Source: Paenibacillus arenosi (GTDB taxonomy: Bacteria; Bacillota; Bacilli; Paenibacillales; Paenibacillaceae). From it: a stretch of 64,000 bases of DNA. Positions within the stretch are counted from its first letter, which is position 1. The number at the start of each line of letters is the position of its first letter. The position numbers and the translations under genes are program-made. The notes under the pieces were generated by a model, which saw only the letters and a program-made list of their open reading frames with translations, was not told where the DNA came from and ran no database searches. The stretch covers positions 186,001 to 250,000 of the forward strand of contig NZ_JACYTN010000004.1 in the NCBI RefSeq assembly GCF_014841135.1. The letters are read 5' to 3'. Shown here piece after piece: positions 35,547 through 46,000 of the stretch.

Positions 35547-36935
35547 CTACACGCGAGCAGCGACCTTTGCTTTATCCAATTCAAATACTTTACAATCACC
35601 AACTTGCTGCTCCGTATGAGAGACGAGTTGGTTCCGGCTGAACAGTTGTTCAAGCTCTTGTCTACTATGCCACATCCATCCGGCTGTTGTAGCGAGGTAA
35701 GACACATACGTATCGTTGTACAAGAATACAACTTTCTTCGCAATGCGATATAATTCCTTCAGCATCAGACTGATTAATGGTTCGTTAAACATTCTAAAAT
35801 AATCAGTTACGATGATGACATCAAAGTGCTTGGATGAATAAAGCGTGTCCACCCCTAGTAAATAGACGATCTCTTTGTCAGGCAACGTCTGTTGATAGCG
35901 ATTAATCAGATGTTTATTTTGTAAAAATACATGGGAGACCTGCAAGGAAGAGAGCACCGCGCGGCTGTCTGCGCCAAGTACTGCCGTTCGTTCGGCCCCC
36001 TGTAAATAGTCTGTGTTCAGAAGCTCAATAAGTTGACCACTATACGCAGGCACATAATAATGGATTACCAGCCGATTAAACTTAGCGATAATCTGATCGT
36101 AGTGCATGTCCGCCGAATACGGATACAGCTCCGTATCGAAAGTTCGCTGCTTAAGATGCATCTTTTTACGATTGAGGAAGCTAGATCTGATCTTCTGATC
36201 AATCTTATCATCAGATGGATGCGGTAAATGCAGTGCGCTAATATCGGCCGTAGCATACATAACCGCACCATGCTTGTGCAGCATATAGGCAAAGTCCGTA
36301 TCTTCCGCCCCCCATCCTTTGAGCGCCTCATCGAATCCCCCTGATAGAAGCACAATGTCACGCGAAGCACTGACTGCTCCGCCCCAACCCATCGTCCAAG
36401 GCACGTCCATTCGGTTAAGATCATGTTCGACCAGTTCAAAATGAGAAGTTCGCATATCTTCCCAGCCGGAATGATACTTTAGCTGTTCACACTTGTCCGC
36501 AAGATTCGTCGGATCAATACCTTCGATCGCAGACATATCCACCTGCTCCGGATCTGTTAGTGCACCCATAATATAGTGATACAGAGCCATATTAGTGCTG
36601 TCGCCTATCCGATTGATGACACGTTCTAAGAAGAAGTCAGGTATCACGATCCCGCAGTCAAGGAAGACCAGTATGTGCCCCTTACTCTCCTTAATCCCGA
36701 TATTGCGAGTACGAGAACGTCCGGAGTGTTTATCACGAGCGATATGCAAATACTTAAGGTTCGGTATGCGTCCTGCAAAGGAATCAACGATCGTTTGAAT
36801 CGGCTGAGTTGAACCATCATCAACGACGATCACCTCTACAGTGGTGTCCGACACCGTCTGATGAGCTATAAAATACAAGCTGCGCTCCAACTGCTCCATC
36901 TTATTGTATACAGGAATAATGATCGATACGTCCAA
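35547..36935 (-). CDS. Family 2 glycosyltransferase with C-terminal extension
   Basis: A 462-residue protein. Residues 1-270 are a GT-A fold: VSIIIPVYNKMEQLERSL, VIVVDDGSTQPI, RDKHSGRSRTRNIGIKESKG, and a galactosyltransferase-like C-terminal block GWGAEDTDFAYMLHKHG near 215-231. Residues about 290-462 are a separate alpha/beta domain (VVFLYNDTYV, FDVIIVTDYFRMF) with a Rossmann-like, methyltransferase-like rhythm but no clear SAM motif. It would transfer a nucleotide-activated sugar to the product or an intermediate. The start is TTG, ten bases from AGGAGG. It is the last gene of the cluster operon. Confidence 0.8.
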   Translation of the reverse strand: MDVSIIIPVYNKMEQLERSLYFIAHQTVSDTTVEVIVVDDGSTQPIQTIVDSFAGRIPNLKYLHIARDKHSGRSRTRNIGIKESKGHILVFLDCGIVIPDFFLERVINRIGDSTNMALYHYIMGALTDPEQVDMSAIEGIDPTNLADKCEQLKYHSGWEDMRTSHFELVEHDLNRMDVPWTMGWGGAVSASRDIVLLSGGFDEALKGWGAEDTDFAYMLHKHGAVMYATADISALHLPHPSDDKIDQKIRSSFLNRKKMHLKQRTFDTELYPYSADMHYDQIIAKFNRLVIHYYVPAYSGQLIELLNTDYLQGAERTAVLGADSRAVLSSLQVSHVFLQNKHLINRYQQTLPDKEIVYLLGVDTLYSSKHFDVIIVTDYFRMFNEPLISLMLKELYRIAKKVVFLYNDTYVSYLATTAGWMWHSRQELEQLFSRNQLVSHTEQQVGDCKVFELDKAKVAARV

Positions 36936-36956
36936 CGTGCGTGCACCTCCTGTTGA

Positions 36957-38054
36957 TTATGAGTTATTTTCCTGAAGCGCTTTAATCAGTTGTGTGATTG
37001 CTACCTTTTCTGCATCCTGCATACCTTGCAACGATTCATTAATGGATTGCAGTATCTTTCTATCATCAATCATTTGACCTTTGATTACTTTGTTACGTTG
37101 CGCATACGCACGCTTCTCCAACCACTCAAACTCTGCCAATATAGGAGTGTCTGCACTCAAATGACTTAACTGCTGTAAATATTTAATTCTTCTAATCATC
37201 ATCATCTTATGTTCCCACAAAATATGAAACGGCCGCACATCAAAATATTTAATACCGTCAATTATTTTAGTCGTGAACTCTTGCAGTAGAGGGTAAATAT
37301 CCATTCCGAAAATTCCTTCTACTGGATGCTGCTGAATCTTAAGTTGCTCCGTGGAATTTTTCCCATCCAAGTAGTCTTGAAGCGTATTAATAATAAGCTG
37401 TAAGTCAAAATCAAATCTCGCTAATCCTGCTCCAAATTTACTCCCCTCATAATCGGCAGGCTCCAATCTTTTGAAAGAATTGATCAGCGTGTGAACACCA
37501 GAATCCACAGAATACGCTTGTTCAAATTGCTCAAAGCTAACTTCCTGCATAGAGAACTGGCGATTTCTATCAAAGATCGCTACATGATAGATTTGCCGCT
37601 CCAAGTCATACCCGTAGATGAAAATATCATGAATAAAGTGATATTGCTGATAGCAGCCCGTGTTGCTAATGTAGTACTCATCTACATACGTAACGACATA
37701 CAATTCACGCTCTAACTGTGCAATCAAGTACTTATGAATATCTACCCCAAGCTGCTTCAACATCTTCTTGTCGCTATGCTTGTATTCCAGCCATGGCATA
37801 TTTCGATACGCAATCATTAAGTCTGGATAGAAGTCCAACCTATATTCCCCAAGGTCGTTTAAGTAATGCTTCGCAAAAAACAATTGAATATAGCTGCTGT
37901 GAATCCAAGGCTGCGCATACTCATACGGTTGCAATACCCCTAACACATAGGCATGTCCCAAAAATCCATATATGAAAGGTTTCTCAAATGGCAGTATGAC
38001 AACCTTCTTGGTCTTATCAGCAAGCGCTGATTCTACTTCTAACGTATCTATCAT
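36957..38054 (-). CDS. Stand-alone BtrH-like (papain-fold) protein without the cysteine
   Basis: ATG 38054 follows GGAGGT with seven bases between; the frame upstream to 38069 contains that site. The 365-residue product resembles the C-terminal domain of the neighbouring PKS2: HFIHDIFIYGYDLERQIYHV here against HVDHTLLIYGCDEHRQKFHI there, with a matching beta strand before it and helical region after it. In PKS2 a cysteine (YRNCFYN) lies about 106 residues before that histidine; here the matching stretch (GFLGHAYVL) has none. It is therefore probably a catalytically inert or differently acting partner. Family name (butirosin BtrH N-terminal-like) is my inference by pattern. Confidence 0.6.
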   Translation of the reverse strand: MIDTLEVESALADKTKKVVILPFEKPFIYGFLGHAYVLGVLQPYEYAQPWIHSSYIQLFFAKHYLNDLGEYRLDFYPDLMIAYRNMPWLEYKHSDKKMLKQLGVDIHKYLIAQLERELYVVTYVDEYYISNTGCYQQYHFIHDIFIYGYDLERQIYHVAIFDRNRQFSMQEVSFEQFEQAYSVDSGVHTLINSFKRLEPADYEGSKFGAGLARFDFDLQLIINTLQDYLDGKNSTEQLKIQQHPVEGIFGMDIYPLLQEFTTKIIDGIKYFDVRPFHILWEHKMMMIRRIKYLQQLSHLSADTPILAEFEWLEKRAYAQRNKVIKGQMIDDRKILQSINESLQGMQDAEKVAITQLIKALQENNS

Positions 38055-38093
38055 GCGGTTGACCTCCATTTATCTAGGTAGGAGCTCTGTCTA

Positions 38094-39236
38094 TTAAAAA
38101 GATTGAGGATCAGCGAACATCCTTGTGCAGCGATTGCACATCATGAGATTGGTCGTTTGGAGATAATCGCGGAATCGGGTTGCCCGCTCCCCTTCCCACA
38201 TTTCGGCAAAGCTATTCTCGTAAATGTTGCCATACTTATAGTCCGGCAAATCTACACACGGATACACATCGCCTGTACGGCGTATAACCAGTTCATGCCA
38301 TGGCGCCACACATTTCGTACGACCGAACACATTATCAATATCTGAATAATAGTCATGAATATCAACGTAAGCAGAGGAGTCGATACCTTCTGAAGCCCAC
38401 AACTCTTCTAACTCCTTTTTCAACAGCACCGTATCCATCGGTATCGACTCTTCTACAAATCCTTGCCATGCAGGCGACACATCGCAATCCAAATCGTGCT
38501 TCATCTGCGTCGCATAGGCACGACCTCGTTCTGGTGTTGTGAACAAGAGCGGTGCCAAGTTGACAGACAAATCACGACGCGACCCAAATGGGTTACGCGG
38601 ATTATGCAGCTCTATTGTGGCGTCACTGAATCGCTCGCGAAGCGCACTCATAAATTGCTTGATGCTAAGGTAATTCGACGGAGAAAGAACCATCGTAATA
38701 TGGATAAATGGGAACCTCTTCTTACGTCTGCGTTTCTCCGCAATAAGTGCTTCAATGTTCTCACATATCTTTTCATAACTTCCTTTACCTCGAATCGCAT
38801 CATGGAACTCTTCGGGTCCATCGATGGAAATGTTCATTCCCACGATATTTTCCATAATGAACTCAATACGATTTTTAATTAATGATCCGTTCGTTAACAA
38901 GAAAATATTCGCTTTGCGCTTCCGGAGATGCTCCACTAGTTCTGTAAAATGCTTGTACAACATAGGTTCGCCGCCAGTAATAAGAACTCCAAGATTTTTG
39001 TTCACAGCCGTGACTTCATCTAGAAACTTCTTCAATACCTCAATATCCAACTGCTCGCGAATCGCACGTTGCGGCTCTTTAAGCGCCCATCCTGTATCTC
39101 CCCAAATATGGCAGAAGTTGCAGCGATAATTGCATAGCTCTGATGGGTATAGTGTAAGCTGCTTAATTTCTGGTTTTAAGTTTTGGACATGCTCGATTAG
39201 AGCTGTTCCTCCAAGTTCCCCTGCTTTTGTTAGCAT
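38094..39236 (-). CDS. Radical SAM enzyme with SPASM domain
   Basis: A 380-residue protein. The [4Fe-4S]-SAM motif is CNYRCNFCHIW (CxxxCxxC) near residue 40. The GGEPML motif follows at about 92, and SISIDGP-like NISIDGPEEFHD near 135. The C-terminal SPASM region carries CVAPWHELVI, DVYPCVDLPDYKYGN and MMCNRCTRMF, giving additional cluster cysteines. SPASM enzymes modify peptides, sugars (including aminoglycosides such as BtrN) or carrier-bound substrates, so here it may act on the ACP-bound chain or on a sugar. Start behind GGGGGG. It lies directly after the free ACP, suggesting the ACP-bound intermediate as a substrate (inference). Confidence 0.85.
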   Translation of the reverse strand: MLTKAGELGGTALIEHVQNLKPEIKQLTLYPSELCNYRCNFCHIWGDTGWALKEPQRAIREQLDIEVLKKFLDEVTAVNKNLGVLITGGEPMLYKHFTELVEHLRKRKANIFLLTNGSLIKNRIEFIMENIVGMNISIDGPEEFHDAIRGKGSYEKICENIEALIAEKRRRKKRFPFIHITMVLSPSNYLSIKQFMSALRERFSDATIELHNPRNPFGSRRDLSVNLAPLLFTTPERGRAYATQMKHDLDCDVSPAWQGFVEESIPMDTVLLKKELEELWASEGIDSSAYVDIHDYYSDIDNVFGRTKCVAPWHELVIRRTGDVYPCVDLPDYKYGNIYENSFAEMWEGERATRFRDYLQTTNLMMCNRCTRMFADPQSF

Positions 39237-39260
39237 GACAATCCCCCCTCATCCGTTGTC

Positions 39261-39527
39261 TTATTCTTGGCCTTGGTTCAAGCTGATATAATTCATAATT
39301 TGATTAATCGTGCTAAAGTTGCGGAAGTCGAGATCCTCGTCGTTCCATGCCACCCCGAATTCCATCTCTGTCGCGATAACCAGCTTAATAAAAGTCATGG
39401 AGTTAATGCCAAGGGAAGATAGATCATCATCTGGATCAATGTTCTCAAGCATTTGTGGATCATCCACGTTATCCTTCAAAATTTCGATTACTTTCGCTCT
39501 TAGTTCGTCCATCGTTTCGATTGTCAT
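39261..39527 (-). CDS. Free-standing acyl carrier protein
   Basis: An 88-residue acidic helical protein with the phosphopantetheine site in DLSSLGINSMTFIKL (Ser about 43). ACPs usually carry DSL; the NSM context resembles carrier proteins dedicated to unusual substrates such as BtrI-like or fatty-acyl-loading ACPs. Start behind AGGAGG. It sits between PKS2 and the radical SAM gene, so it could present a building block or starter acyl unit, or receive the chain for tailoring. Confidence 0.88.
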   Translation of the reverse strand: MTIETMDELRAKVIEILKDNVDDPQMLENIDPDDDLSSLGINSMTFIKLVIATEMEFGVAWNDEDLDFRNFSTINQIMNYISLNQGQE

Positions 39528-39541
39528 TATAATTCCTCCTA

Positions 39542-42500
39542 TTAGTTAGGTAATAATGTGCATTCAAGTTGATTTATGAATGCCGACAGAAATTGCTGTT
39601 CAGCTTCCCATAATCGTTCCAATCTGGCATGCATGGCCTCGATTCTATCCACTTGATAAGTGGGTACGTACAAAAAGCGTACGCTCCCTTTCCGAATCGT
39701 CTCCCACTGCTCCACACATGCGTGATGAGCTGCAACAACAGCAGCATCAGCTCCGTAAAGAGCCGTTAGCCGGTAGCCTTCTACTTGCTTGGCGTTCAAT
39801 ATTTGATTCAATGTCTCAACGATCACTTCAATCTGCTGCTTATAAAGGTCTTCTGAAGAACTGATTGCCTTGACCCATCCTACAAACTGATGCAGCACGG
39901 CAATGCTTTCGTCCAGAAGACGGCGGTTCTGAAGCTGGTTGTTGGCAAACAGCTGTTGAAGCTCTGCCAACTCAGGCTTCCATTGGCTGGCACCGTGATT
40001 GTATTCCGTGATGTAATAAGCAACTCGCTGCTCCTTTTGTTGAAAATGATCTTGGAATCCTCGCCACGCGCGCACGAGATCCTCATAGTCGATCAAGCAT
40101 GGCTTGTACGTAAGATTTTCACGTCGATCATGCTCGAAAATATGGAACTTCTGACGATGTTCATCACAACCGTAAATGAGAAGCGTATGATCCACATGCT
40201 GCTTCTGATACGCATCTTTACGAAATGGTACATAGTAGCTGTCTATCCACACAATAACGGGATGCCCTTGACGGATACGCTGTGTGATCTCTTCTGTGAT
40301 GTTCGTAAATTCGCTGCCCGTGTGCACCGTTAGATGGAATTGTGAAAATAAAGTCTCAATCGGCTGAACTTCTTGGTAGCGAAGCTCGTATCCACCAGCA
40401 CTTTCTGTATGCTCGCTATGATGAAATCCGATTACATCATTGAGGAGAAATGGCAGTATGCTGCCTCCAAAATGGTTAACTACTGGGAAAAAGGAATTGT
40501 AGAAACAATTGCGGTAGTATAAATCGTTAAATGGCTCCATGTCTGGCAATATAAACGTATCCGAGTTGTAAATTGAATCTAAGTTAGCTTCCTCCACGAA
40601 CAAAGAGCTGCTAGATCGTTCGCTAGCTGCAGCATCATTTGTCATGGCCAACTGCTCGCGAATCACCTGCTGTACCGATTCATCCACATCCACTGGCATG
40701 GCTTCACCTGACTGTTGCTCCAAGCAAGCCGCCGCTTCACGAATCGTGGAATATTGGTATAGCTGCTCCGAGCTAAACGCCAATCCTGCTTGCTCTAGCT
40801 CCACTTCCAAGCGTATTGCTAAAATGGAATTGCCTCCAAGCTCGAAGAAATCATCATCTACATTGATATCTTCAACACCTAGCAGTTGTTCCCACAATTG
40901 GGCTAGCTTTATTTCTGTTGGGGTATACTTTCCGTCCGTCTTTCCATGTAAACGAGGTGTAAGTGTCATGGAAGTATGAGTAGAAGACAATGACGGAATC
41001 GAACTCGATTCTTTGCTGCATCCGGCTGCATTCACTTCAGTTGCGGACCAAGCCTTATAGGTGTCAGCGGCTGGATCAATCCAGCATCTTGATGGTTCAA
41101 AGCTGTATACAGGAAGGTGCAGCTTCTTACGATGGCGCCCTTCGTAGAACCGTTCCCAGTCCACTTCAACACCCTGTACAATGTGCTCAGCAAGCTGTTC
41201 CAGTTGAGAACGTGCCAACGTGCCACTATCAGCAGCTTGTACGATCAGTTTCTGCGCAGCCTCATTGAGGACTCTCCATTCATCAGAAGTTCGCTCCGTC
41301 TGCTGCCGTGCTTCTCGGCGCCCGCTTGCGATTCGATGTTCATCGTAATAGATGCCGTTCTTCACGATAGGCTGCAAGCCATGTTCCGCTATCGTTTGCA
41401 GCTTGTTCAGCAAGTCGGACTTACTGCTTGCAATAACGGCTAATCTACAGTTGTAATGTCCTCTGCCTGTATTGGCTGTATAACAAATATCTTCAAAGCT
41501 CCGATCTAGCTTCGGCAGCTCAGCGACATAGGACAAAACGAGACGTTCTAAGGACGGTTTGGTCTTGGCTGACAAGATGATCAATCTATCGGCTCCATCA
41601 TCATTCCTATGGCCTTGAACCGTTTCATCGATCCTCACAGGTGCTTCTTCCAAGACGAGATGACAGTTCGTCCCACTGAACCCAAATGAACTCACGCCGC
41701 ATCTTCGCGGGGTACCCTCATCTGTCTCCCAATCTGCCAAGCGATCATTCACGTAGAGCGGTGAACGTTCAAAGGGAATATTTCGGTTCGGTTTCGTAAA
41801 ATGCAGCGTAGACGGTAGCTTCTTATACTTGAGTGCAGCGATAGCTTTTGCTAGTCCTGCAACACCTGAGGCCGCGTCTAGATGGCCAATGTTAGTCTTA
41901 ACTGAACCTAGCGCACAAAATTGCCTTCGGCTCGTATAGGTGCTGAACGCTCTTCCAATCCCGTCTACTTCAATCGGATCGCCTAGCTTCGTTCCAGTCC
42001 CATGAGCCTCGATATAGCCGATCGTCTCTGGATGGACGCCTGCATCCTCCCAAGCTCGAATGAGCAATTTCTCCTGCGAAGCTGCATTAGGTGCCGTTAG
42101 ACCAACAGACATGCCATCTTGATTCGTAGCACTTCCTCGAATGACAGCATGGATCGGATCTTGATCTCGTATAGCTTGATCCAGCGGCTTAAGAAGTACA
42201 GCAACTGTTCCTTCTCCCCACATCGTGCCGTCAGAACTGTCATCGAACGCACTCGTCTTTCGATTCGAAGATTCAATCCCAATTTCGAACAAGCCGTCTA
42301 CAGGCATTAGCATCACTTTGACTCCGCCCGCGATTGCCATATCGCACTCCCCGTTACGTATCGCTGTACATGCAAGATGAACAGCTACTAAGGAAGAGGA
42401 ACAGGCCGTGTCCACAAGCAGCGCAGGCCCTTGCAAATCAAGCAAGTAAGCAATACGGCCAACCATAATCGAAGGCGTATTTCCCGTACTCGCCATCGGA

Positions 42501-43030
42501 ATATGGGATGGCTGATGCTTCGTAATATACTGACCATATACAGGCCAATCCGCATATCCAAGATAAATACCTGTCTTGCTGCCTTGAATGCGTTTACCGC
42601 CATAGCCAGCATCTTCTATCGCTTCCCAGGCGGTTTGCAAAAATAATCGCTGGTTGGGATCCATCAAAGCAGCTTCCTTGGGAGATAGATTGAAAAATCC
42701 GTAATCGAACTTATCGACATCTTCCATATAGCCACCATAACTAAAGCGCACTTCTTCTTCACTTAACGGCGTGAACGCTCGAACGAACGCGAGACTATCA
42801 CGCTGCCTTGACAAAGGAAGCGGACCGATGAAGTCGCGACCTTGCTCCAGGTTGTCCCAAAATTGCTCGATGTTACTCGAACCAGGCATTTTTAAGGAGA
42901 GCCCAATAATCGCAATGTCCTTCGTTCCTGAAGCCTCTTGCTTCAACGTTCGAAGTAGCTGCAAAGCCACTTCTTCATCCAATCGTCCCGCACCAACTTG
43001 CTCGAATATTTGGCTCGCTAGATTATTCAT
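39542..43030 (-). CDS. PKS2: trans-AT ketosynthase-ACP with C-terminal BtrH-like domain
   Basis: A 1162-residue protein. The ketosynthase spans about 36-460, with active Cys210 in DTACSSSLVAVH, His in EAHGTGTKLGDP (about 343) and NIGHLD (about 383). The KS-to-AT linker region (about 485-655) remains but no AT is present. ACP follows at about 705-775 with Ser735 in FFELGGNSILAIR. Residues about 815-1162 form a papain-like domain with candidate Cys842 (YRNCFYNSFF) and His948 (HVDHTLLIYGCDEH), resembling the N-terminal domain of butirosin acyltransferase BtrH. As there is no thioesterase, this domain probably releases the chain by transfer to an amine or hydroxyl (inference). Overlaps PKS1 by eight bases, with GGAGGT as ribosome site. 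Confidence 0.85.
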   Translation of the reverse strand: MNNLASQIFEQVGAGRLDEEVALQLLRTLKQEASGTKDIAIIGLSLKMPGSSNIEQFWDNLEQGRDFIGPLPLSRQRDSLAFVRAFTPLSEEEVRFSYGGYMEDVDKFDYGFFNLSPKEAALMDPNQRLFLQTAWEAIEDAGYGGKRIQGSKTGIYLGYADWPVYGQYITKHQPSHIPMASTGNTPSIMVGRIAYLLDLQGPALLVDTACSSSLVAVHLACTAIRNGECDMAIAGGVKVMLMPVDGLFEIGIESSNRKTSAFDDSSDGTMWGEGTVAVLLKPLDQAIRDQDPIHAVIRGSATNQDGMSVGLTAPNAASQEKLLIRAWEDAGVHPETIGYIEAHGTGTKLGDPIEVDGIGRAFSTYTSRRQFCALGSVKTNIGHLDAASGVAGLAKAIAALKYKKLPSTLHFTKPNRNIPFERSPLYVNDRLADWETDEGTPRRCGVSSFGFSGTNCHLVLEEAPVRIDETVQGHRNDDGADRLIILSAKTKPSLERLVLSYVAELPKLDRSFEDICYTANTGRGHYNCRLAVIASSKSDLLNKLQTIAEHGLQPIVKNGIYYDEHRIASGRREARQQTERTSDEWRVLNEAAQKLIVQAADSGTLARSQLEQLAEHIVQGVEVDWERFYEGRHRKKLHLPVYSFEPSRCWIDPAADTYKAWSATEVNAAGCSKESSSIPSLSSTHTSMTLTPRLHGKTDGKYTPTEIKLAQLWEQLLGVEDINVDDDFFELGGNSILAIRLEVELEQAGLAFSSEQLYQYSTIREAAACLEQQSGEAMPVDVDESVQQVIREQLAMTNDAAASERSSSSLFVEEANLDSIYNSDTFILPDMEPFNDLYYRNCFYNSFFPVVNHFGGSILPFLLNDVIGFHHSEHTESAGGYELRYQEVQPIETLFSQFHLTVHTGSEFTNITEEITQRIRQGHPVIVWIDSYYVPFRKDAYQKQHVDHTLLIYGCDEHRQKFHIFEHDRRENLTYKPCLIDYEDLVRAWRGFQDHFQQKEQRVAYYITEYNHGASQWKPELAELQQLFANNQLQNRRLLDESIAVLHQFVGWVKAISSSEDLYKQQIEVIVETLNQILNAKQVEGYRLTALYGADAAVVAAHHACVEQWETIRKGSVRFLYVPTYQVDRIEAMHARLERLWEAEQQFLSAFINQLECTLLPN

Positions 43031-46000
43031 TAGTTACCTCCAGCTCATGAAATCGTCGAACCGCATCCTTAATCGATAATTCGCCGCGTTTCATTCGACC
43101 AAACATATCTAGCATCACCTCGTTAAACGGGTCCTGTTGGCTAGATTCCAACCTTCGCATTGCTATTTCCGGTGTTTCCGGTGCCTCTCCCTTTGAATCT
43201 AATTGGTTCAACCGCAAGTCGTTCGTCGCGGCCCTACTCGTAATAAGCGCATGCAGATGGCTAGTTATTCGTGCTACGGTTGGGTAGGAGAACAAATCCG
43301 AGATCGTGATTAGGCTTGGAAACACTTCATCGATAGCCTGATGCACTCTTGTGATGAGTATCGAATCTCCTCCAATTTCGAAGAAATTCGCATGTACATC
43401 CAGTTCCTCGTATCCAAGCACCCGCTTCCATGCCCATATGACGACTCCCTCAATTTCACTGTACGTGCTGGGTACTTCATTCCATCTGGCTGTATCTACT
43501 GCTGTATGCCGATTGCCCGAAGCACGTCTTGAAGATTCCTTCTCATCGTGTGAAGAGCTCGCCAGCAGCCGTTCGTGTTGAACCTGCTCAGATTGACGGA
43601 AGGGCAGTCGATCGCCTAAAGCGAACAATCCACTTTGGTGATTCCAATAGCCTACAATTGCTTGCCGGATCGATACGTGTGCAGACATTGAGTCGGGCAC
43701 ATTTTCGGTTTCAGTCTTCCCATTTGCGACTGATGACTGAAGTAGCTCTTGAAAAGCTCGCACTCCTTGCTCCGCAGACATGAGACAGAACATTTCCTTG
43801 GATTCATCTGCATCGTCATCCTCAGTCACGCCAATCTGCTTCCACGCAGGCCAGTTAATGGTCAACGTTCTCAAGCCCAATCGATTGCGATAAGCTGAAT
43901 ATCCATCCAAATAGGCGTTCCCGGCCGTATACGGACCTGAGCCGATACCTCCTACCAGCGTTATTGCTGATGAGAACAAGACGAAGAAGTCCGGCTTATC
44001 TGCCCTTGTTAAATGATCCAATAACCAGGTACCCGTTGTCTTCGCTGCAACAATCGCTCTCAGCTCAGTTGAATGTAATTGGCTAATGACGTTCCCCTCT
44101 GCTATACCAGCGGCATGCACGACCCCTGCAATTCTTCCATATCGCTGCCTTAGCTCTGTTACAGCCTTACTTATTTGCCCTTCATCTGCCGTATCTGCAC
44201 GAATGCATTCAACCTGCGCCCCCCGTGCTTCCATTTCACGAATCGCTCGTATCGCTCGAATGCTCCATCGTTCTGTACCTTCATGCTCGATAGCAGACCA
44301 CTGCTCCCGCGGAGGCAGCAGCGTTCTTCCCAGCAGCGCAAGATGAATGCTCCCCTTCGCTTCTGTGACAAGATGTGCGGCAATAAGCAAGCCAATGCTG
44401 CCAAGCCCCCCCGTAATGACATAAACGCCATCAGCACCGACATGCACAGGTTGACTGACATGCGGCTTATCCACATGAAGCACATCCACTCGTTCTACAT
44501 AACGCTGTCCATTGCGATACGATGTCCAGAATTCACTAGATTCCGCCCCAAGCTCTGACTCGATAACATCCGCTGCATCTGTTCCCTCGTCCAGATCGAT
44601 CCAGCGTAGGCGAATATGAGGATTCTCCCAGCCAATTGCCTTGCTGAGCCCGATCATAGCCGATTGCTCTGGCAGCACCCACGCTTGATCTGCTACAACT
44701 TCGTCGGCATATTGCGACACAACTATCATGTCTAGCGGCTCGTTGCTTGAACGATGTGTTAGAGCATGTGCTAGACGATAGAATCTATACATCGTCTGAT
44801 CCAGCACTCGCTCATGCGCCTCCGCCTCTGCATGGTCTACTTCCTCGTGCTTGCGTATATAGCGTAGGTCTACGATATGAGTAAACGAGACATCTGCCAT
44901 ATCTAGCAGAAGCTGCTCATAATCTTGCGCCTCATCACGAATGACGTAACTGCGCGCATCCCTTCGCTCATACTGCTCGCCCATTACAACTTGGATGATG
45001 GATGCATCCGCATCTTCCCAACGACGGATTAACGATGCTGCTGTTTGATCATCATTGTGGAACAACATGATGTTAGTCTGCTTCCCTATTGTTTGGCTGC
45101 TATTGCTTAAGGGCTCAGGGCGCCAAATGCGATGATGATAGAAACTACTTGAATGCTCCTCATCCGTGTTCTCATACCCATGCCGACGACTCAGTTGCTC
45201 GTTCACAGCAGCTGATCTATCACCATTCACCTTACGAACTGAAGATGTTTCGTCCAAACTACTATTGTCCAACTTAACCCAACAACGATAAGGATCAAAT
45301 GGATACGTAGGGAAACTAATCCGCTTTCTGCGCTCTTTCCTGTACAACTGCTCCCAATTGTAGTTAGCCCCCTGCACATAAAGCTTGCCTAGTTCACCGC
45401 AGAGCTCTCGATCATTTTTATCCGACTGGACAAATGAAGCTACCATCGATGCGGTGTTGGACTGAATCACTGTCCATTGCGAGCTATTACGATCTGCTCG
45501 TTCGATATAATCGGCGTGCAAGTAACCGTTAGGTTCAGCTTCCCGTTCATGCACAAAGGTTGCAAAGCCAATCTTGTTAAACCGTATAAGCTCCTCCAAC
45601 ACCTCAGCAGCATCGTTCGCTGCAATAGCAAGTCGATAGCGGTAATGACCTCTTCCCGTACTTAGGGAGAAGCAAAGATCGCCTATGTTGACCGAAGGAT
45701 TTTGCTCGATAAATTGAATGCTCGACTCCACATAAGCTTTCAAGGCAGGCTCCGACTGCGCAGACAGTAGAAACAAATGATGGTGAGGCTTATCCGATTT
45801 CGCCACATGCTTCCCCTCTGGAGCCTCTTCCAAAATAACGTGGCAGTTCGTCCCGCTTATACCGAAGGAACTCACTCCGCATCTGCGCGGCGTAGGAGAA
45901 CTCTCCCAATCCACCAATCTGTCATTCACATATACCGGAGAATTTGCAAAATCAATTACTCGATTCGGCCTGTCAAAATGCAGCGTCGGATAGATGCGCT

